From positions 1 to 64,000 of the forward strand of contig JACKFE010000001.1 in NCBI GenBank assembly GCA_020632635.1: a DNA stretch of 64,000 nucleotides, given 5' to 3'. Source of the DNA: Nitrospiraceae bacterium (GTDB lineage Bacteria > Nitrospirota > Nitrospiria > Nitrospirales > UBA8639). Below are positions 17,675 to 27,935 of this stretch, piece by piece; within the stretch, counting starts at the first letter, position 1, and each line of letters opens with the position of its first letter. The translations under genes and the position numbers were made by a program. The notes below the pieces were generated by a model. The model searched no databases. It saw only the letters and a list, made by a program, of their open reading frames with translations, and was not told the origin of the DNA.

Positions 17675-19111
17675 TTAAGAATCTGAGTGCTCCAACCCAA
17701 ATTGCTTGACCTTTCGCCAGAGGGTCGTACGGCTTATACCAAGTTGTCGTGAAGCCTGAAGGAGACGCCCCCTGGAATTCTCTAGGGCCGACTGAATAGC
17801 CTGACGCTCCAGGTCATCCAAACTTTGGGTCTTCACCTTGGCCGTTTTTATTTGTACCGCCTTCTTCACTTCATCGGGGAGGTGAGCACATTGCACGACG
17901 TCTTCCTGGCAGCACACAAATGCATGCTCAATCAGATTTTGCAATTCTCGAATATTCCCCGGAAAATCATACTCCATCAGCACACTGAGACAATCGGGCG
18001 AGAGCCCCACGATTCGCTTACGCATGGAGTCATTAAACTTTCGACAAAAGTGATTCACCAGCAGCGGAATATCATCCCTGCGTTCGCGGAGGGGAGGGAG
18101 TTCAAGAGGAATGACTCGTATCCGATAGAGCAAATCCTCGCGGAAGCGTCCTTCCCGAACATCGAGATCGAGATGGCGATTTGTGGCCGCGACAATGCGG
18201 ACATCCACTGCCTGGGTGTCATTAGAACCAACCCGCTCAAATCGACCTCGCTCCAAAACTCCCAACAACTTCACTTGCGTCGCTAGGGTCATTTCTCCAA
18301 TCTCATCAAGAAAAATCGTTCCCCCATCCGCAACCTCAAAACGTCCCGGCTTATCATAAAAGGCATGAGTAAATGCACCTTTGACATGGCCAAACAATTC
18401 ACTCTCCAACAGACTTTCCGATAAAGCGGAACAATTCACCACCACAAACGGGGCTTGGCTTCTTGGGCTGTGGGCATGAAGGGCTTGAGCAATCAACTCC
18501 TTGCCCGTTCCACTTTCCCCAGTGATAAGGACCGAGGCTTTGGATCCCGCTATAATAGGAAGTTTGGCCAGGATTTCCTGCAATTTGGGAGAACGCCCGA
18601 CAATATGATCACCAATCGCCTGCGCACTCAGACAATGCCGCAGCTCCGAAACCTCAGCCGTTTTTTGCCCCAATTGTCGGGCCCAGGACATATCCCGAAT
18701 GACCTCAACCAATCCCACCATTTTGCCAGCCTGGTCCAACAGAAAATCGGTACTAATGGTCACAGGTATCAGCACCCCATCCCGTCGACGAACCATGGCT
18801 TCAAATTGCCTGACTCGATCACCCTGTAACGCCCGCTCAAATACGCAATCTTGATTAGAACAAATGGAACTTTGCACAAGCACGTTACAAGCCACCAACG
18901 GTTCCGTCACACCCTCTTCGTAACCCAACATCCGCTGAAGAGCCCGATTGGCAAAGGTCACCCGCTTTTGGAGATCAATAGTCATCACCCCATCGCTGAT
19001 ACAATCCAAAATCGTTTCGGCTCCCAATGCTTGGGACTTCCCATCAAATACTGTCATACCGCCTGATCTTTCCTTATTATTTTTTCTCTCTGCTTGCGTG
19101 ACCTGGTCCAC
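17675..19111 (-). CDS. Sigma-54-dependent transcriptional activator with PAS sensor and Fis-type HTH
   Basis: 478 residues. An N-terminal PAS domain (MTIDLQKRVTFANRAL) contains a Cys cluster, SSICSNQDC, that could bind metal or sense redox. The AAA+ domain has Walker A GESGTGKEL (near 199), Walker B GTIFLDEIGEM and the Arg-finger region. Its sigma-54-contacting loop reads GAFTHA rather than the near-invariant GAFTGA. A C-terminal Fis-like HTH (LQASRQLGISRTTLWRKV) binds DNA. It presumably activates sigma-54 promoters in response to a cytoplasmic signal; no target promoter was identified. Confidence 0.92.
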   Translation of the reverse strand: MDQVTQAERKNNKERSGGMTVFDGKSQALGAETILDCISDGVMTIDLQKRVTFANRALQRMLGYEEGVTEPLVACNVLVQSSICSNQDCVFERALQGDRVRQFEAMVRRRDGVLIPVTISTDFLLDQAGKMVGLVEVIRDMSWARQLGQKTAEVSELRHCLSAQAIGDHIVGRSPKLQEILAKLPIIAGSKASVLITGESGTGKELIAQALHAHSPRSQAPFVVVNCSALSESLLESELFGHVKGAFTHAFYDKPGRFEVADGGTIFLDEIGEMTLATQVKLLGVLERGRFERVGSNDTQAVDVRIVAATNRHLDLDVREGRFREDLLYRIRVIPLELPPLRERRDDIPLLVNHFCRKFNDSMRKRIVGLSPDCLSVLMEYDFPGNIRELQNLIEHAFVCCQEDVVQCAHLPDEVKKAVQIKTAKVKTQSLDDLERQAIQSALENSRGRLLQASRQLGISRTTLWRKVKQFGLEHSDS

Positions 19112-19298
19112 CTCAATCGGCTATGCTAGAAAGTCGGCTGGCTTGGTCAATTTCCACCATCTCCCAGTCAGTGTAAGTCAACCTAACCATCTTCCACAAA
19201 CGTGTCGTTCATATCCTTTTGACCACCCTTACCCCTCACCCTCATTTGCCATATACCTTCCCTATTTGGCTTCACCTCCCCGCGGAAGTGAGTATTTC

Positions 19299-20129
19299 AT
19301 GACAGATTTCCTGCTGATAGGCACTCAATTGTCCGCTCTCCCCTATCCGGAGATTGACCCCGTATTTTTCCGGATCGGCCCGTTAGCCTTTCGATGGTAT
19401 GGATTGATGTATTTATTGGGATTAGGGTCGGCCTATTGGCTGATCAAAGTGCGCTCCGCCAGCAAACGGATTCCCCTCTCACCCCAGCAACTGTCCGACC
19501 TCATTGTCTTTGCTGCCTTTGGCGTATTTGTAGGAGGGAGACTGGGGTATATCCTTTTTTATAATCTCTCTTTTTATCTCGAGCACCCCTTCAAAATCTT
19601 TGCCGTCTGGGAAGGCGGCATGTCTTTTCACGGCGGACTCATCGGAACTTGTGTCGCGATATGGCTATTTTGCATCAAGCGGGGCTTTCCGATTTGGCCA
19701 ATGGCCGACCTCGCAGCCGGTGCCACTCCCATCGGATTGGGATTTGGAAGATTAGGAAATTTTATTAATGGGGAATTATTCGGCCGAGCAACCGATGTGG
19801 ACTGGTGCATGGTCTTCCCGCAGGGAGGCCCAGACTGCCGTCACCCCTCTCAGCTGTATGAAGCCGGACTGGAAGGCCTACTGCTCTTTATCATCCTGAC
19901 GTATATCAGCCGTCAACGCACCCCGCCAGGCACCGTCTTTTGGTCATTTATTTGCGGATACGGGCTGGCCCGATTTTTCGTGGAATTTTTCCGGCAACCT
20001 GACAGCCATTTAGGCTTTATCTTTCAATGGGTCACCATGGGACAAATCTTATGCCTTCCCATGATTGTGGGCGGTCTCTTTATGATTGTCCGAGGCTATC
20101 GCACCACCTCACCTGCCACCTATCTCTAA
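19299..20129 (+). CDS. lgt: Prolipoprotein diacylglyceryl transferase
   Basis: 276 residues, polytopic inner-membrane enzyme that moves diacylglycerol from phosphatidylglycerol to the lipobox cysteine of prolipoproteins. Family landmarks are in order: RWYGLMYLLG, FVGGRLGYI, FHGGLIG, the signature GRLGNFINGELFGR and HPSQLYEAG near the C-terminal third. The start is ATG 19299; the open frame extends further 5' but that portion lies over the sigma-54 gene and is not Lgt-like. It is convergent with a small lipoprotein gene whose product would be a substrate. Confidence 0.95.
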   Translation: MTDFLLIGTQLSALPYPEIDPVFFRIGPLAFRWYGLMYLLGLGSAYWLIKVRSASKRIPLSPQQLSDLIVFAAFGVFVGGRLGYILFYNLSFYLEHPFKIFAVWEGGMSFHGGLIGTCVAIWLFCIKRGFPIWPMADLAAGATPIGLGFGRLGNFINGELFGRATDVDWCMVFPQGGPDCRHPSQLYEAGLEGLLLFIILTYISRQRTPPGTVFWSFICGYGLARFFVEFFRQPDSHLGFIFQWVTMGQILCLPMIVGGLFMIVRGYRTTSPATYL

Positions 20130-20134
20130 GATTC

Positions 20135-20614
20135 TCAATACCCCCCTGCCCCACCACCAAGGCCCCCAGCACCACCAATTCCACCAAAGGCCGGTAGAGC
20201 TGGAGCTGCAGCAGGCTGTTGAGGCGCATCAGGCACATTGCCATACCGGCGAAGCGGCGGGGAATTCCAAATCACCTTGTGCCCAGGGGCCAAGTTCGCT
20301 GCCTCGATATAATGCTTTTTGGCCTTTGCCGTTTCTCCCAGACGATCCAACGAGAGCGCTAAATTATAATGGGCTTCCGCTAAATCCGACTGCTGCTCAA
20401 TGGCTAATTGAAATTGCCGCCTGGCGGCTTCCCAACGACCCTCCATAAAGAGTTGATTCCCCTCCACCAAAAGCGTTCTGGCCAATTCATTCGCATTGGG
20501 AGGAGGCTCCAACGCCACCAATGGAGCCGGTTTATCCGTGGCACATCCCAGCATACCCCATCCCATGAAACACCAAGCCAACAGGTTGACCCACCAACGT
20601 CTCTTCATCTTCAC
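20135..20614 (-). CDS. TPR-containing lipoprotein with glycine-rich tail
   Basis: 159 residues. A signal peptide ends in the lipobox MLGC (Cys near 24). It is followed by two or so TPR-like helical repeats (LLVEGNQLFMEGRWEAARRQ, then AHYNLALSLDRLGE) and a Pro/Ala linker, ending in a Gly-rich tail (GGAGGLGGGAGGY). TPR lipoproteins commonly organise envelope complexes. It is last in the addB-addA run, 20 bp after the addA stop, but a functional tie is not evident. Confidence 0.75.
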   Translation of the reverse strand: MKMKRRWWVNLLAWCFMGWGMLGCATDKPAPLVALEPPPNANELARTLLVEGNQLFMEGRWEAARRQFQLAIEQQSDLAEAHYNLALSLDRLGETAKAKKHYIEAANLAPGHKVIWNSPPLRRYGNVPDAPQQPAAAPALPAFGGIGGAGGLGGGAGGY

Positions 20615-20634
20615 CCTCCTATGAAAATCCGCCC

Positions 20635-23600
20635 CTACCCATTTGCGATGTATGGCACTACAGCCATTTCGTCCAATCGTAAAAAGAAGAGTTTACACCC
20701 TTTGATGTCCAGACCCAAGCTCTGTACCGCCGCCTGGGCAGAACGCTGAGCCTGGCTCTCATACCGTTTCATGCGTTCGATCAGCCGGCTCTTGTCAATC
20801 GCATCTGTCTTATAATCCCCCACCCAAAATTCTCCGTGAATTTCGTAGACAATATCCAGAACTCCTTCCAGAATCCCATGGCCGGGACACTTTCCCCCTA
20901 TCCCCTGAATACCCCAAGGCACGGTGACAGGCACTTCTCTCCCCAGGATGCGCGCGCTTCGCAACTCTTGATAAATGCGTGTCTGGGGAAAAGAATGGAG
21001 CATGGCTCGCAGTTCCGCAAGCAGGATCGGAGAAGTAGTCCCGATTGAGGTTTGCACAAGGCAAAAATCTTCCACTGACTTCTGAAAAACAGCCGCATCA
21101 GCGGAAAATGAACAATACTCAAGAAATTGATGCACCAATGTTCCCAGCTGTGGCCCCGGCATACCCAATTGCACATCCGACTCCCTCTTCCATACGGATG
21201 CCCCTCTTGCACTCCGCATCGGGTCAGAAGACGGTGTTGTCCATACCATCGCCTGCTGAGCCTGTTGCCATCGACGATTTCTTGTCGTCCATTGGGCTTG
21301 AGAGAAGTCTGGCATTGAGGGGGCATCTAACGGAGTGGTTCCATCATGAGCCGCTTTCGTCCGCTTGAAGGGAGAAGTTACGACAATATGAGGGAAACCA
21401 ATCTCACCCACCTGCACCCTGGTGCAAACCGGATTGCCAAAATCCTCCCCAATCAAGCCCCGCAATAGCTGAAACGGTGCACCACCTCCAGCCCTTGAGA
21501 GGGCTCCCCCAGACAAGACCAACCGCTCCTTCGCACGAGTCATGCCTACATATAACAATCGGCGTTGCTCAGCCTCTTCTTGTTCCCGCTGTTTTTCCCA
21601 TAGGGGCACCTGACTCGCATTACACCAACGGGCAAACGTCACCCCATACATTCCGCTCACCCAATCCCGAGTCAAACTGGCTCCTCGTTCCGATCCACCC
21701 GTCTTGGCATGCAATCCGGGCAAGACGACCACAGGAAATTCCAAGCCTTTGGCCTTGTGAATCGTCAGGACTCGAACCGCATCTAATGAGTCTTCGGCTA
21801 ACGGCGCCTCGGCCTCCTGAGGAGGTGTGCGAATATTCCCGACAAGCCTGGCCACTAGGCCGGAAAACGATACGGCGCCCCCCCGGCTCATCTCCACCAT
21901 CAAATCTCGCAATTTCCAGATGTTCACGACAGCTTGTTCGCCATGACTCGATGCGGCAGCCAACTCGACCAAGGGAAGCTCTTCAAACAATCGATCCAAA
22001 AGGTGAGAAAGGGAGAGGTGTCTTGAAACACGGTGAAGAGAGACCAACCGTTCACAAAGGGCCTGCACGGCCCGACGGCTCCCACTCTCCCAGTCCTGTA
22101 GCCAACAAGGATGACTGACATCCAACGGCCCGCATTGTGCCAGCGCCATGATGTCCGTATCAGGAACCCCGCCTAATGAAGACCGAAGGACCCCGACCAG
22201 GGCAATACCGTCGGCTGGATCATCAATAAGGCGCAGGACATTCACGACATCAATGACTTCCTGCCGTTGGTAAAAATGGCGTTCTCCGTCGGTAACATAT
22301 GGAATCCCTCGACGTCGTAACGCCTCAACATACCATTGCGCATTGGTTAACTTTCGAAACAAGACGGCAATATCCCCAGGGCGAACCGAAGCATTCCTTG
22401 GGGAGCCTGCGCCTTCTTGGCTCCCTTGACTCAAAAGCCTTTGCATCCAATCACCCAGCCATTCGGCCTCCGCCCTCGTGGCCCGTTCGGCATCCCATTC
22501 TTGCTCCGATTCTGGTTGAGCCAGCACATACAGCTCGACCCCAGCTCTCGATAAGCCAGCGGACTCACGTCCAACTTCCAACGGAATATGTGGAGGTTGC
22601 ACCTGATTTTTCTGAATGAACAATTCTTCAAAGACCGCATTCACCACCTGAAGAATGTTTCCATGACTACGAAAGTTTGTCGTTAAGGTACAGACCAGAG
22701 CTCCGCCTTTGATCAAGGCCGCCACGACCTGATCGAATGCCGCAATATCAGCCCGACGAAACGCATAAATCGATTGTTTAGGGTCTCCCACAATAAACAA
22801 CTTTCCCGGCACCACCTGAACATCCGCCCACGATGGAACCTGCTGCCCGTGGCACTCGGCCAAAAAAAGGAGAATTTCGTATTGCACCGGATCGGTATCT
22901 TGAAATTCGTCAATTAAAATCGCCTGATACTCCCGTTTCATTTGCTCCCGCACCACAGGATACTCACGCAAAAGATTACGGACCTTCACCAACAAACCAT
23001 CAAACCCGATCCAGCCCTGCTCCCGATAGAGTTGGCGCACCCGTTCAATGCATGGGGTCAATAAATCCAACAACAACTCTAAAAGCGGATGGTTGATTTT
23101 CCCGAGAGATTGTGCCGATAGGATCATCTGCTTGGCCCGTTGAAAATCCCCAGGGTCCCAATCGCGGGGAGCCGACCCCATCAGACCATCCCACCCATCC
23201 TCTTCCGGATTTCCGCCATCTCCGTCAGAAAGGCCATCCCGAAGAATCCGCTCAAATACACGGCGAGCTTCTTCAACCTGCCGTTCGATCTTTCTAGGGT
23301 TCGGACGGCCATAGGTCTGCAGCAACCCCTCCGCTTCTTGAGCTTTTCTGATAAGCCACTGACGAAATCTCCCCTGCTGAAGGGAATCCCTCTCCACCAC
23401 CGAAGGGCGCAGTTCGGTCAAGGCGCATTCTTCTCTGGCAATCATGGAAGCCAAAAAGCGGACCTCCTGAATCGGAATAGCCTGGAGTACGGACTCCCAC
23501 CGACCATGAGCCTGCCCGGTTGGTCCCAATTCCTGCTCAATCCAGGATTCCCATATCTGCTCAAAGATTTCATCAAAATGGACGCCCGTATCCTCACGAA

Positions 23601-24060
23601 AGTTCGGCGGCACCTGAGCCTCAAAAGGGTACAGACGAAGCACTGATGCGGCAAAGCTATGCAAGGTGCGAATATGTGACCGTTCCAGATCCTCCAATGC
23701 TTGCGCTACACGCGTGCGAACGGTTTCGGTCGACAGTCGATACCGATCGCGAAATTCTGGAAGGGTCCATCGACCGGATAAGCCGCTTGCCCTCGCTCCG
23801 TCACATTCTCCCAATAGGCCTTGAAGCCGATCGCGCAGACGGAGTTTCATTTCCTGTGCGGCTTTATTCGTGAAGGTCAGCGCCAACACATTTACAAGCC
23901 GAATCGGTTGCGGGTCCCGCAAAAGAGCATGCAGAAGACGATTCACCAATAAGGTCGTCTTCCCTGTTCCAGCTCCCGCCAACACCACCACATTTCGATC
24001 AAACGTTGTTTCGGCCGCATCACGAGCCATCGCATCGGGTAGGCCTGTTGATTCAACCAT
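20635..24060 (-). CDS. addA: AddA-type helicase-nuclease (UvrD/RecB family)
   Basis: 1141 residues. SF1A helicase motifs: Walker A AGAGTGKTT (near 28), motif Ia ALTFTNKAAQEM, Walker B ILIDEFQDTDPVQYE, FIVGDPKQSIYAFR and VRVLTIHKAKGLEFPVV, with LLYVGMTRAKERL at the helicase end. The C-terminal PD-(D/E)XK nuclease has LEGVLDIVY and WVGDYKTD near residue 1067. With AddB it processes double-strand breaks for RecA. The ATG at 24060 overlaps the addB stop by 8 bases and starts right before the helicase domain; the extra 42 residues of the longer frame lie inside addB. Confidence 0.9.
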   Translation of the reverse strand: MVESTGLPDAMARDAAETTFDRNVVVLAGAGTGKTTLLVNRLLHALLRDPQPIRLVNVLALTFTNKAAQEMKLRLRDRLQGLLGECDGARASGLSGRWTLPEFRDRYRLSTETVRTRVAQALEDLERSHIRTLHSFAASVLRLYPFEAQVPPNFREDTGVHFDEIFEQIWESWIEQELGPTGQAHGRWESVLQAIPIQEVRFLASMIAREECALTELRPSVVERDSLQQGRFRQWLIRKAQEAEGLLQTYGRPNPRKIERQVEEARRVFERILRDGLSDGDGGNPEEDGWDGLMGSAPRDWDPGDFQRAKQMILSAQSLGKINHPLLELLLDLLTPCIERVRQLYREQGWIGFDGLLVKVRNLLREYPVVREQMKREYQAILIDEFQDTDPVQYEILLFLAECHGQQVPSWADVQVVPGKLFIVGDPKQSIYAFRRADIAAFDQVVAALIKGGALVCTLTTNFRSHGNILQVVNAVFEELFIQKNQVQPPHIPLEVGRESAGLSRAGVELYVLAQPESEQEWDAERATRAEAEWLGDWMQRLLSQGSQEGAGSPRNASVRPGDIAVLFRKLTNAQWYVEALRRRGIPYVTDGERHFYQRQEVIDVVNVLRLIDDPADGIALVGVLRSSLGGVPDTDIMALAQCGPLDVSHPCWLQDWESGSRRAVQALCERLVSLHRVSRHLSLSHLLDRLFEELPLVELAAASSHGEQAVVNIWKLRDLMVEMSRGGAVSFSGLVARLVGNIRTPPQEAEAPLAEDSLDAVRVLTIHKAKGLEFPVVVLPGLHAKTGGSERGASLTRDWVSGMYGVTFARWCNASQVPLWEKQREQEEAEQRRLLYVGMTRAKERLVLSGGALSRAGGGAPFQLLRGLIGEDFGNPVCTRVQVGEIGFPHIVVTSPFKRTKAAHDGTTPLDAPSMPDFSQAQWTTRNRRWQQAQQAMVWTTPSSDPMRSARGASVWKRESDVQLGMPGPQLGTLVHQFLEYCSFSADAAVFQKSVEDFCLVQTSIGTTSPILLAELRAMLHSFPQTRIYQELRSARILGREVPVTVPWGIQGIGGKCPGHGILEGVLDIVYEIHGEFWVGDYKTDAIDKSRLIERMKRYESQAQRSAQAAVQSLGLDIKGCKLFFLRLDEMAVVPYIANG

Positions 24061-27000
24061 GAAACATCCGCTCTTTTTTGAGAAGACGAAATTGCCTCGC
24101 CAACGGAAGACCTTGCACTCTGGACCATGAAGGGTGGTGCTGAGACCTACAGGCCCCGGACCAGGCACAATCGCGGCAATGCGCACCCGTGATGAGAAAA
24201 AAATTCCCTTGCTGGATGGCCCTCAGCCAGTCCAAGATCCTTCGACTCAGCTGTGTTTCGATTTCTCCTGTCCAGGTTCCCGTCAATAAGGAAGCGAATC
24301 CGAGCGAGGGGGTTTGAAATGGGCGGATGAAGCGGAATTCCACCATATCCACAAGCTTGGGATGGTCGGGGACAACAACCATGGACTCCCCACCTTGAAA
24401 AGCAGACAACCAGGCATAGAACGGTGCCTGAAGACGCTTGCCCTGCCCAGCTTCCAATAGGACGTCGGGTTCGGAAATATTCCGGGCACGACTCCAGGAA
24501 AACTTATAGTCCACCACTCGGACTCCTTGGCCCGCCCGCCCTTGATCAACCCGGTCTACTCGCCCATGAATAGCCACGCCCTCCTCACTTTCGCCGGACG
24601 ACGAAGGAATGCTCCCCGTGCCTTCCACTTCAAATAACAGAGGCACCCACCCTTGTCTCGCAAAGTCTTCTTGGTCCCGGGCGACCATGTCTTCAATGAC
24701 ATGCTCCAATCGCCGCATAAGATCTTGCCAAAGCATGACATATCCCTTCCCATAGGCACGAGCATAGAAGTGAGCTTTTGTGCGAATGAGCGCATGAACG
24801 AACTCATGCATTCGGCATGGCTCGAAATCCACGCGAGGCCACCCCTCCTTGGCCAAAGATTCATAGATGCCATGCAAGACCTCATGGCCCAACTGTCCCC
24901 ACACTCGCGCCGGCAGATCCCGCGTGACAGGCTGCCTGACATCCTGTGCCCCCAACAGGTCCTGCATCCAAAACCGCAGAGGACATTGCACATACCGCTC
25001 CAACCCCGTGGGGGAAATTCCTCGCGCCTGCATCTTTCGCCAAGGCAGATGATCGGCTTCAACTAATCCATCAAACGATCCAGCCGGAAGAGCACTTCGC
25101 TCAAGTACTTCCATGGCTTGCCGGCCATGGCTCAAGATCACACCCCAAGAACCCAAGTCCGGAGCTTCGACAGAGAGGCCTCCTCCCTGTAACATTGCGA
25201 AGATCAGGCTATTTTGCGAAGTCGTCATCGCAAGGGAATCATCACAAAGCCTATGGCGTTCGAGCACACTCAATGGCACATGAACCACGGATGCGTTGTC
25301 CTCACCGGCCTTTAGACAATCTGGGGAAAGAAACGAAGAGGGAATCAAAGGACGCCCCTGGCTATCCGCCCGCTGATGAATCAGGAACAGGCGATCTTTG
25401 GCTGAACGTTCCAACAAGGTAAACAGAAGAGCTTCTTCATCAAGACCTTGTAATTTTTCGTCAACTTTATATCCTAAACTTTCAGCCAGCACTCGACGTT
25501 CCCGGTCGCGCAACAAGGCGTCCTCTCTGACCACGCGGGGAAAAACCTGGTCATTAAGCCCAAGGATCAACAACGCACGAAATCCGTAGCCCCTAGCCGC
25601 CATCACATCCATGACCTGCACACCAACCTGACTTTGTCCCGGGAGCGGAAGTTCCGCCTCTTCCAGAAGTTCCCGAAAACGCTCCACCCACAGGTCTGAA
25701 GAAATCCGCTCTCCTAGCCGATCCCACTGCCCCAGGAGCGACATGACATGCCCCGCACATTCTGTCAGTTCGGAAGCATCCGGCATGCCTTCTGCATGTT
25801 CATCCAGACTGGCCGATCGGCCTGGCAAGACAACACAGGCTTCAAACAAGCCTTCAAAATAGGCCGTGATCTCCCCAACGGTCCCGGATAACGGACAGGA
25901 ATCGAAAGACTGGATTAACCGCATGCACTCACGTGCGAACGCGCAAACATCCTCCCTTGCCAGATGAGGAGGTAACACCTGATTTTCAAGCAATTCCTGC
26001 ACATAGGATGGATCTTCGGCTAACTCAGCCAACCGGTCCCAATCCGCACGCCCCCGAATCACTCTGGCATGCCGGACCAACCGCCACCACCAATGGGCAT
26101 CCTCCAGCAAGGATCGGCTAAAGGCATTGGTGCATCGAAAAAACGGAGAGGTCAGAATATCCATCATCGCTTGAACCGGAAAATTATCACGGTGCAATCC
26201 TGCAAGCTGCCACCATACTTTGGCCCATGGCTCTTCAAGAAAGGGGCGTGTCCCCGTCGTGGAAAACGGAATCCGATGCTCCCGGAACATTCTCGGGAGA
26301 AACGGGCAATAGGGTTCCAGGGTCCTTGCCACCACGCCAATCTCGTGGAAAGCGTAGCCATCCCGTTCGACCAACCCCAGAATGGTTTCACACGCGAACC
26401 GCAGTTCTCCCCCCTCGCCGACAACACTCACCACTTGCCGAACCGGAGGACCTGGCCTGAACACCCCAGATGCGGTCCCCCGCCGATCTGTTTCCAGCAG
26501 ACAATGGTCAACGCCTCCCTTCAACAGGTAGCGTTCAAGAAACCGCCTGGCATAGTGATAACCGGGCCCTTTTTCCAAGGGGAAAAAAACCTTTACCGGT
26601 CTGGCACGGGCAACCTCCTCCAAGAGGGATAACTGGATCTGCGTTAAATCATAAAAGCCGTAGTACAAGAGATTCGCCTGCTCCCGAAGAAAGGGAGATC
26701 GGGGCACCCAGGGCAGAATGGCTTGCGTCACATCATCAGGCAATCCAACCTTGAAATGCCGACTCCATTTCAGCACCGCGGCTTGAAGGGAAAAAACTCT
26801 GCGCAACCGATCACAGGTCGACGCGTCAAAGAGGCCTTCGTCTACCGCCCGCATGCCCACGGCGGGATCCACCTGTCCTTCGTGCAAATCCCGTATGGTC
26901 CGCCACAGAGCCTGCCGCATGCCCCGAGAACGGGACAAGGCCTGGTCATCCTGGCTATCCATGTCTAATTTGCTACGGAGCCAAGACACCATCCATTCAT

Positions 27001-27295
27001 ACCAATGATCCTCCACGATCTGAATGGATGACAGGCCTGTTTCAGGCGAGACGTCCAACAGGGTCTGCTCCGCATGCAGACGTAACGCCAGTTGGTGAAA
27101 CGTGAAAAAAGAAACGTGAAAAAGAGGGAGGCCGTGCTCCGCACAAAGAACCCATTGCACACGCCGACGCATGACAGCAGAAGGCACAATGACCGATAGC
27201 GGAACGAAGGGGTCAGCTAACTTATACTGACGGACCGTCTCCACAAGGTACGGTTCGAGGGCAGAGTGAAAAGAACCGGTCAGTAACGTAAACAT
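24053..27295 (-). CDS. addB: AddB-type PD-(D/E)XK nuclease, helicase-like partner of AddA
   Basis: 1080 residues. The N-terminus (LLTGSFHSALEPYL) lacks a normal P-loop, as in AddB proteins whose helicase fold has lost ATPase function. Sequence such as LLILGLNDQVFPRV matches the inactive helicase core. The C-terminal nuclease has GRVDRVD and VVDYKFSW. Four Cys expected to hold a structural Fe-S cluster are present: one in YVQCPLRFW near residue 770 and three in CRDCAWSGAC near 1040. It is cotranscribed with addA through an 8-base overlap. No Chi-recognition assignment can be made. Confidence 0.87.
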   Translation of the reverse strand: MFTLLTGSFHSALEPYLVETVRQYKLADPFVPLSVIVPSAVMRRRVQWVLCAEHGLPLFHVSFFTFHQLALRLHAEQTLLDVSPETGLSSIQIVEDHWYEWMVSWLRSKLDMDSQDDQALSRSRGMRQALWRTIRDLHEGQVDPAVGMRAVDEGLFDASTCDRLRRVFSLQAAVLKWSRHFKVGLPDDVTQAILPWVPRSPFLREQANLLYYGFYDLTQIQLSLLEEVARARPVKVFFPLEKGPGYHYARRFLERYLLKGGVDHCLLETDRRGTASGVFRPGPPVRQVVSVVGEGGELRFACETILGLVERDGYAFHEIGVVARTLEPYCPFLPRMFREHRIPFSTTGTRPFLEEPWAKVWWQLAGLHRDNFPVQAMMDILTSPFFRCTNAFSRSLLEDAHWWWRLVRHARVIRGRADWDRLAELAEDPSYVQELLENQVLPPHLAREDVCAFARECMRLIQSFDSCPLSGTVGEITAYFEGLFEACVVLPGRSASLDEHAEGMPDASELTECAGHVMSLLGQWDRLGERISSDLWVERFRELLEEAELPLPGQSQVGVQVMDVMAARGYGFRALLILGLNDQVFPRVVREDALLRDRERRVLAESLGYKVDEKLQGLDEEALLFTLLERSAKDRLFLIHQRADSQGRPLIPSSFLSPDCLKAGEDNASVVHVPLSVLERHRLCDDSLAMTTSQNSLIFAMLQGGGLSVEAPDLGSWGVILSHGRQAMEVLERSALPAGSFDGLVEADHLPWRKMQARGISPTGLERYVQCPLRFWMQDLLGAQDVRQPVTRDLPARVWGQLGHEVLHGIYESLAKEGWPRVDFEPCRMHEFVHALIRTKAHFYARAYGKGYVMLWQDLMRRLEHVIEDMVARDQEDFARQGWVPLLFEVEGTGSIPSSSGESEEGVAIHGRVDRVDQGRAGQGVRVVDYKFSWSRARNISEPDVLLEAGQGKRLQAPFYAWLSAFQGGESMVVVPDHPKLVDMVEFRFIRPFQTPSLGFASLLTGTWTGEIETQLSRRILDWLRAIQQGNFFLITGAHCRDCAWSGACRSQHHPSWSRVQGLPLARQFRLLKKERMFHG

Positions 27296-27364
27296 GAGAT
27301 CCCGACCTTACCAGATCGGCGGCGGGTAGAAATAGGAAGGAGGATGGGAGGGACAAACGAGATA

Positions 27365-27538
27365 TTATCCGGTTTCCGGACCAATCAGCTCCCCATTACA
27401 GTCAGAGCACCCCCAATCGCCGTCAATCATGGTCATTGGCTCACCACAAAATGGGCATTCAGGCGGTGGACCGGTTTCAATCCTGGGAAGAACCGGCAAT
27501 TCAATATCAAACTCTGAAACATCGTCTTCATCATGCAT
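27365..27538 (-). CDS. Small acidic zinc-ribbon protein
   Basis: 57 residues with an acidic N-terminus (MHDEDDVSEFD) and a C-terminal CPFC/CSDC zinc ribbon. I prefer ATG 27538, which has AAAGGGG about 9 bases upstream, over a start 48 bases further out. It lies 69 bp upstream of addB and downstream of a thioredoxin-like gene, all on the same strand. Function unknown. Confidence 0.65.
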   Translation of the reverse strand: MHDEDDVSEFDIELPVLPRIETGPPPECPFCGEPMTMIDGDWGCSDCNGELIGPETG

Positions 27539-27650
27539 GGAAATGGCCCCTTTATCTTGTGACAATTTATTGTATTGCAATCCCACTTGGCGGTGTCACC
27601 AACAATGGACGGTGAGAACAAGGGCATCAATTCCAATCTTTCCCGCTCAC

Positions 27651-27935
27651 CTATTCATCATCATCGGTTGGCTTCGGCTTGGGTTTGGCTTTCGCTTGAA
27701 TGGCCTTTTCAGCACTTTCCCGGGGCGGCACCCCGATAAATGTCAACCGTCCATTAATAATGGTAGCGGGGACGGCCCGGATCGCGTGACGCTCGGCTAA
27801 TTCCTGACCCGCCTCGGACCCAATATCAATCTCCCGGTAGGAAAAACTATACTTCACCTTCATCCCCTTCCATAGGGTCTTTGCCGAAGGACAAGCCGGA
27901 CAAGTTTTCGAGACTAATAAGGTCACACTCGCCAT
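27651..27935 (-). CDS. Thioredoxin/glutaredoxin-like protein with CPAC motif
   Basis: 94 residues. A beta-alpha-beta start (VTLLVSKTCPACPSAKTLW) with redox motif CPAC near residue 12 is followed by the cis-Pro loop AVPATIING and a Lys/Pro-rich acidic tail (KPKPKPTDDDE). It lacks a signal peptide, so a cytoplasmic thiol role is likely. First in the minus-strand run leading to addB/addA. Confidence 0.82.
   Translation of the reverse strand: MASVTLLVSKTCPACPSAKTLWKGMKVKYSFSYREIDIGSEAGQELAERHAIRAVPATIINGRLTFIGVPPRESAEKAIQAKAKPKPKPTDDDE

Noticed and set aside
22000..24000. Many plus-strand frames inside addA and addB
   Set aside because: They are Pro/Arg-rich shadows of the minus-strand helicase-nuclease genes, whose motifs are complete.
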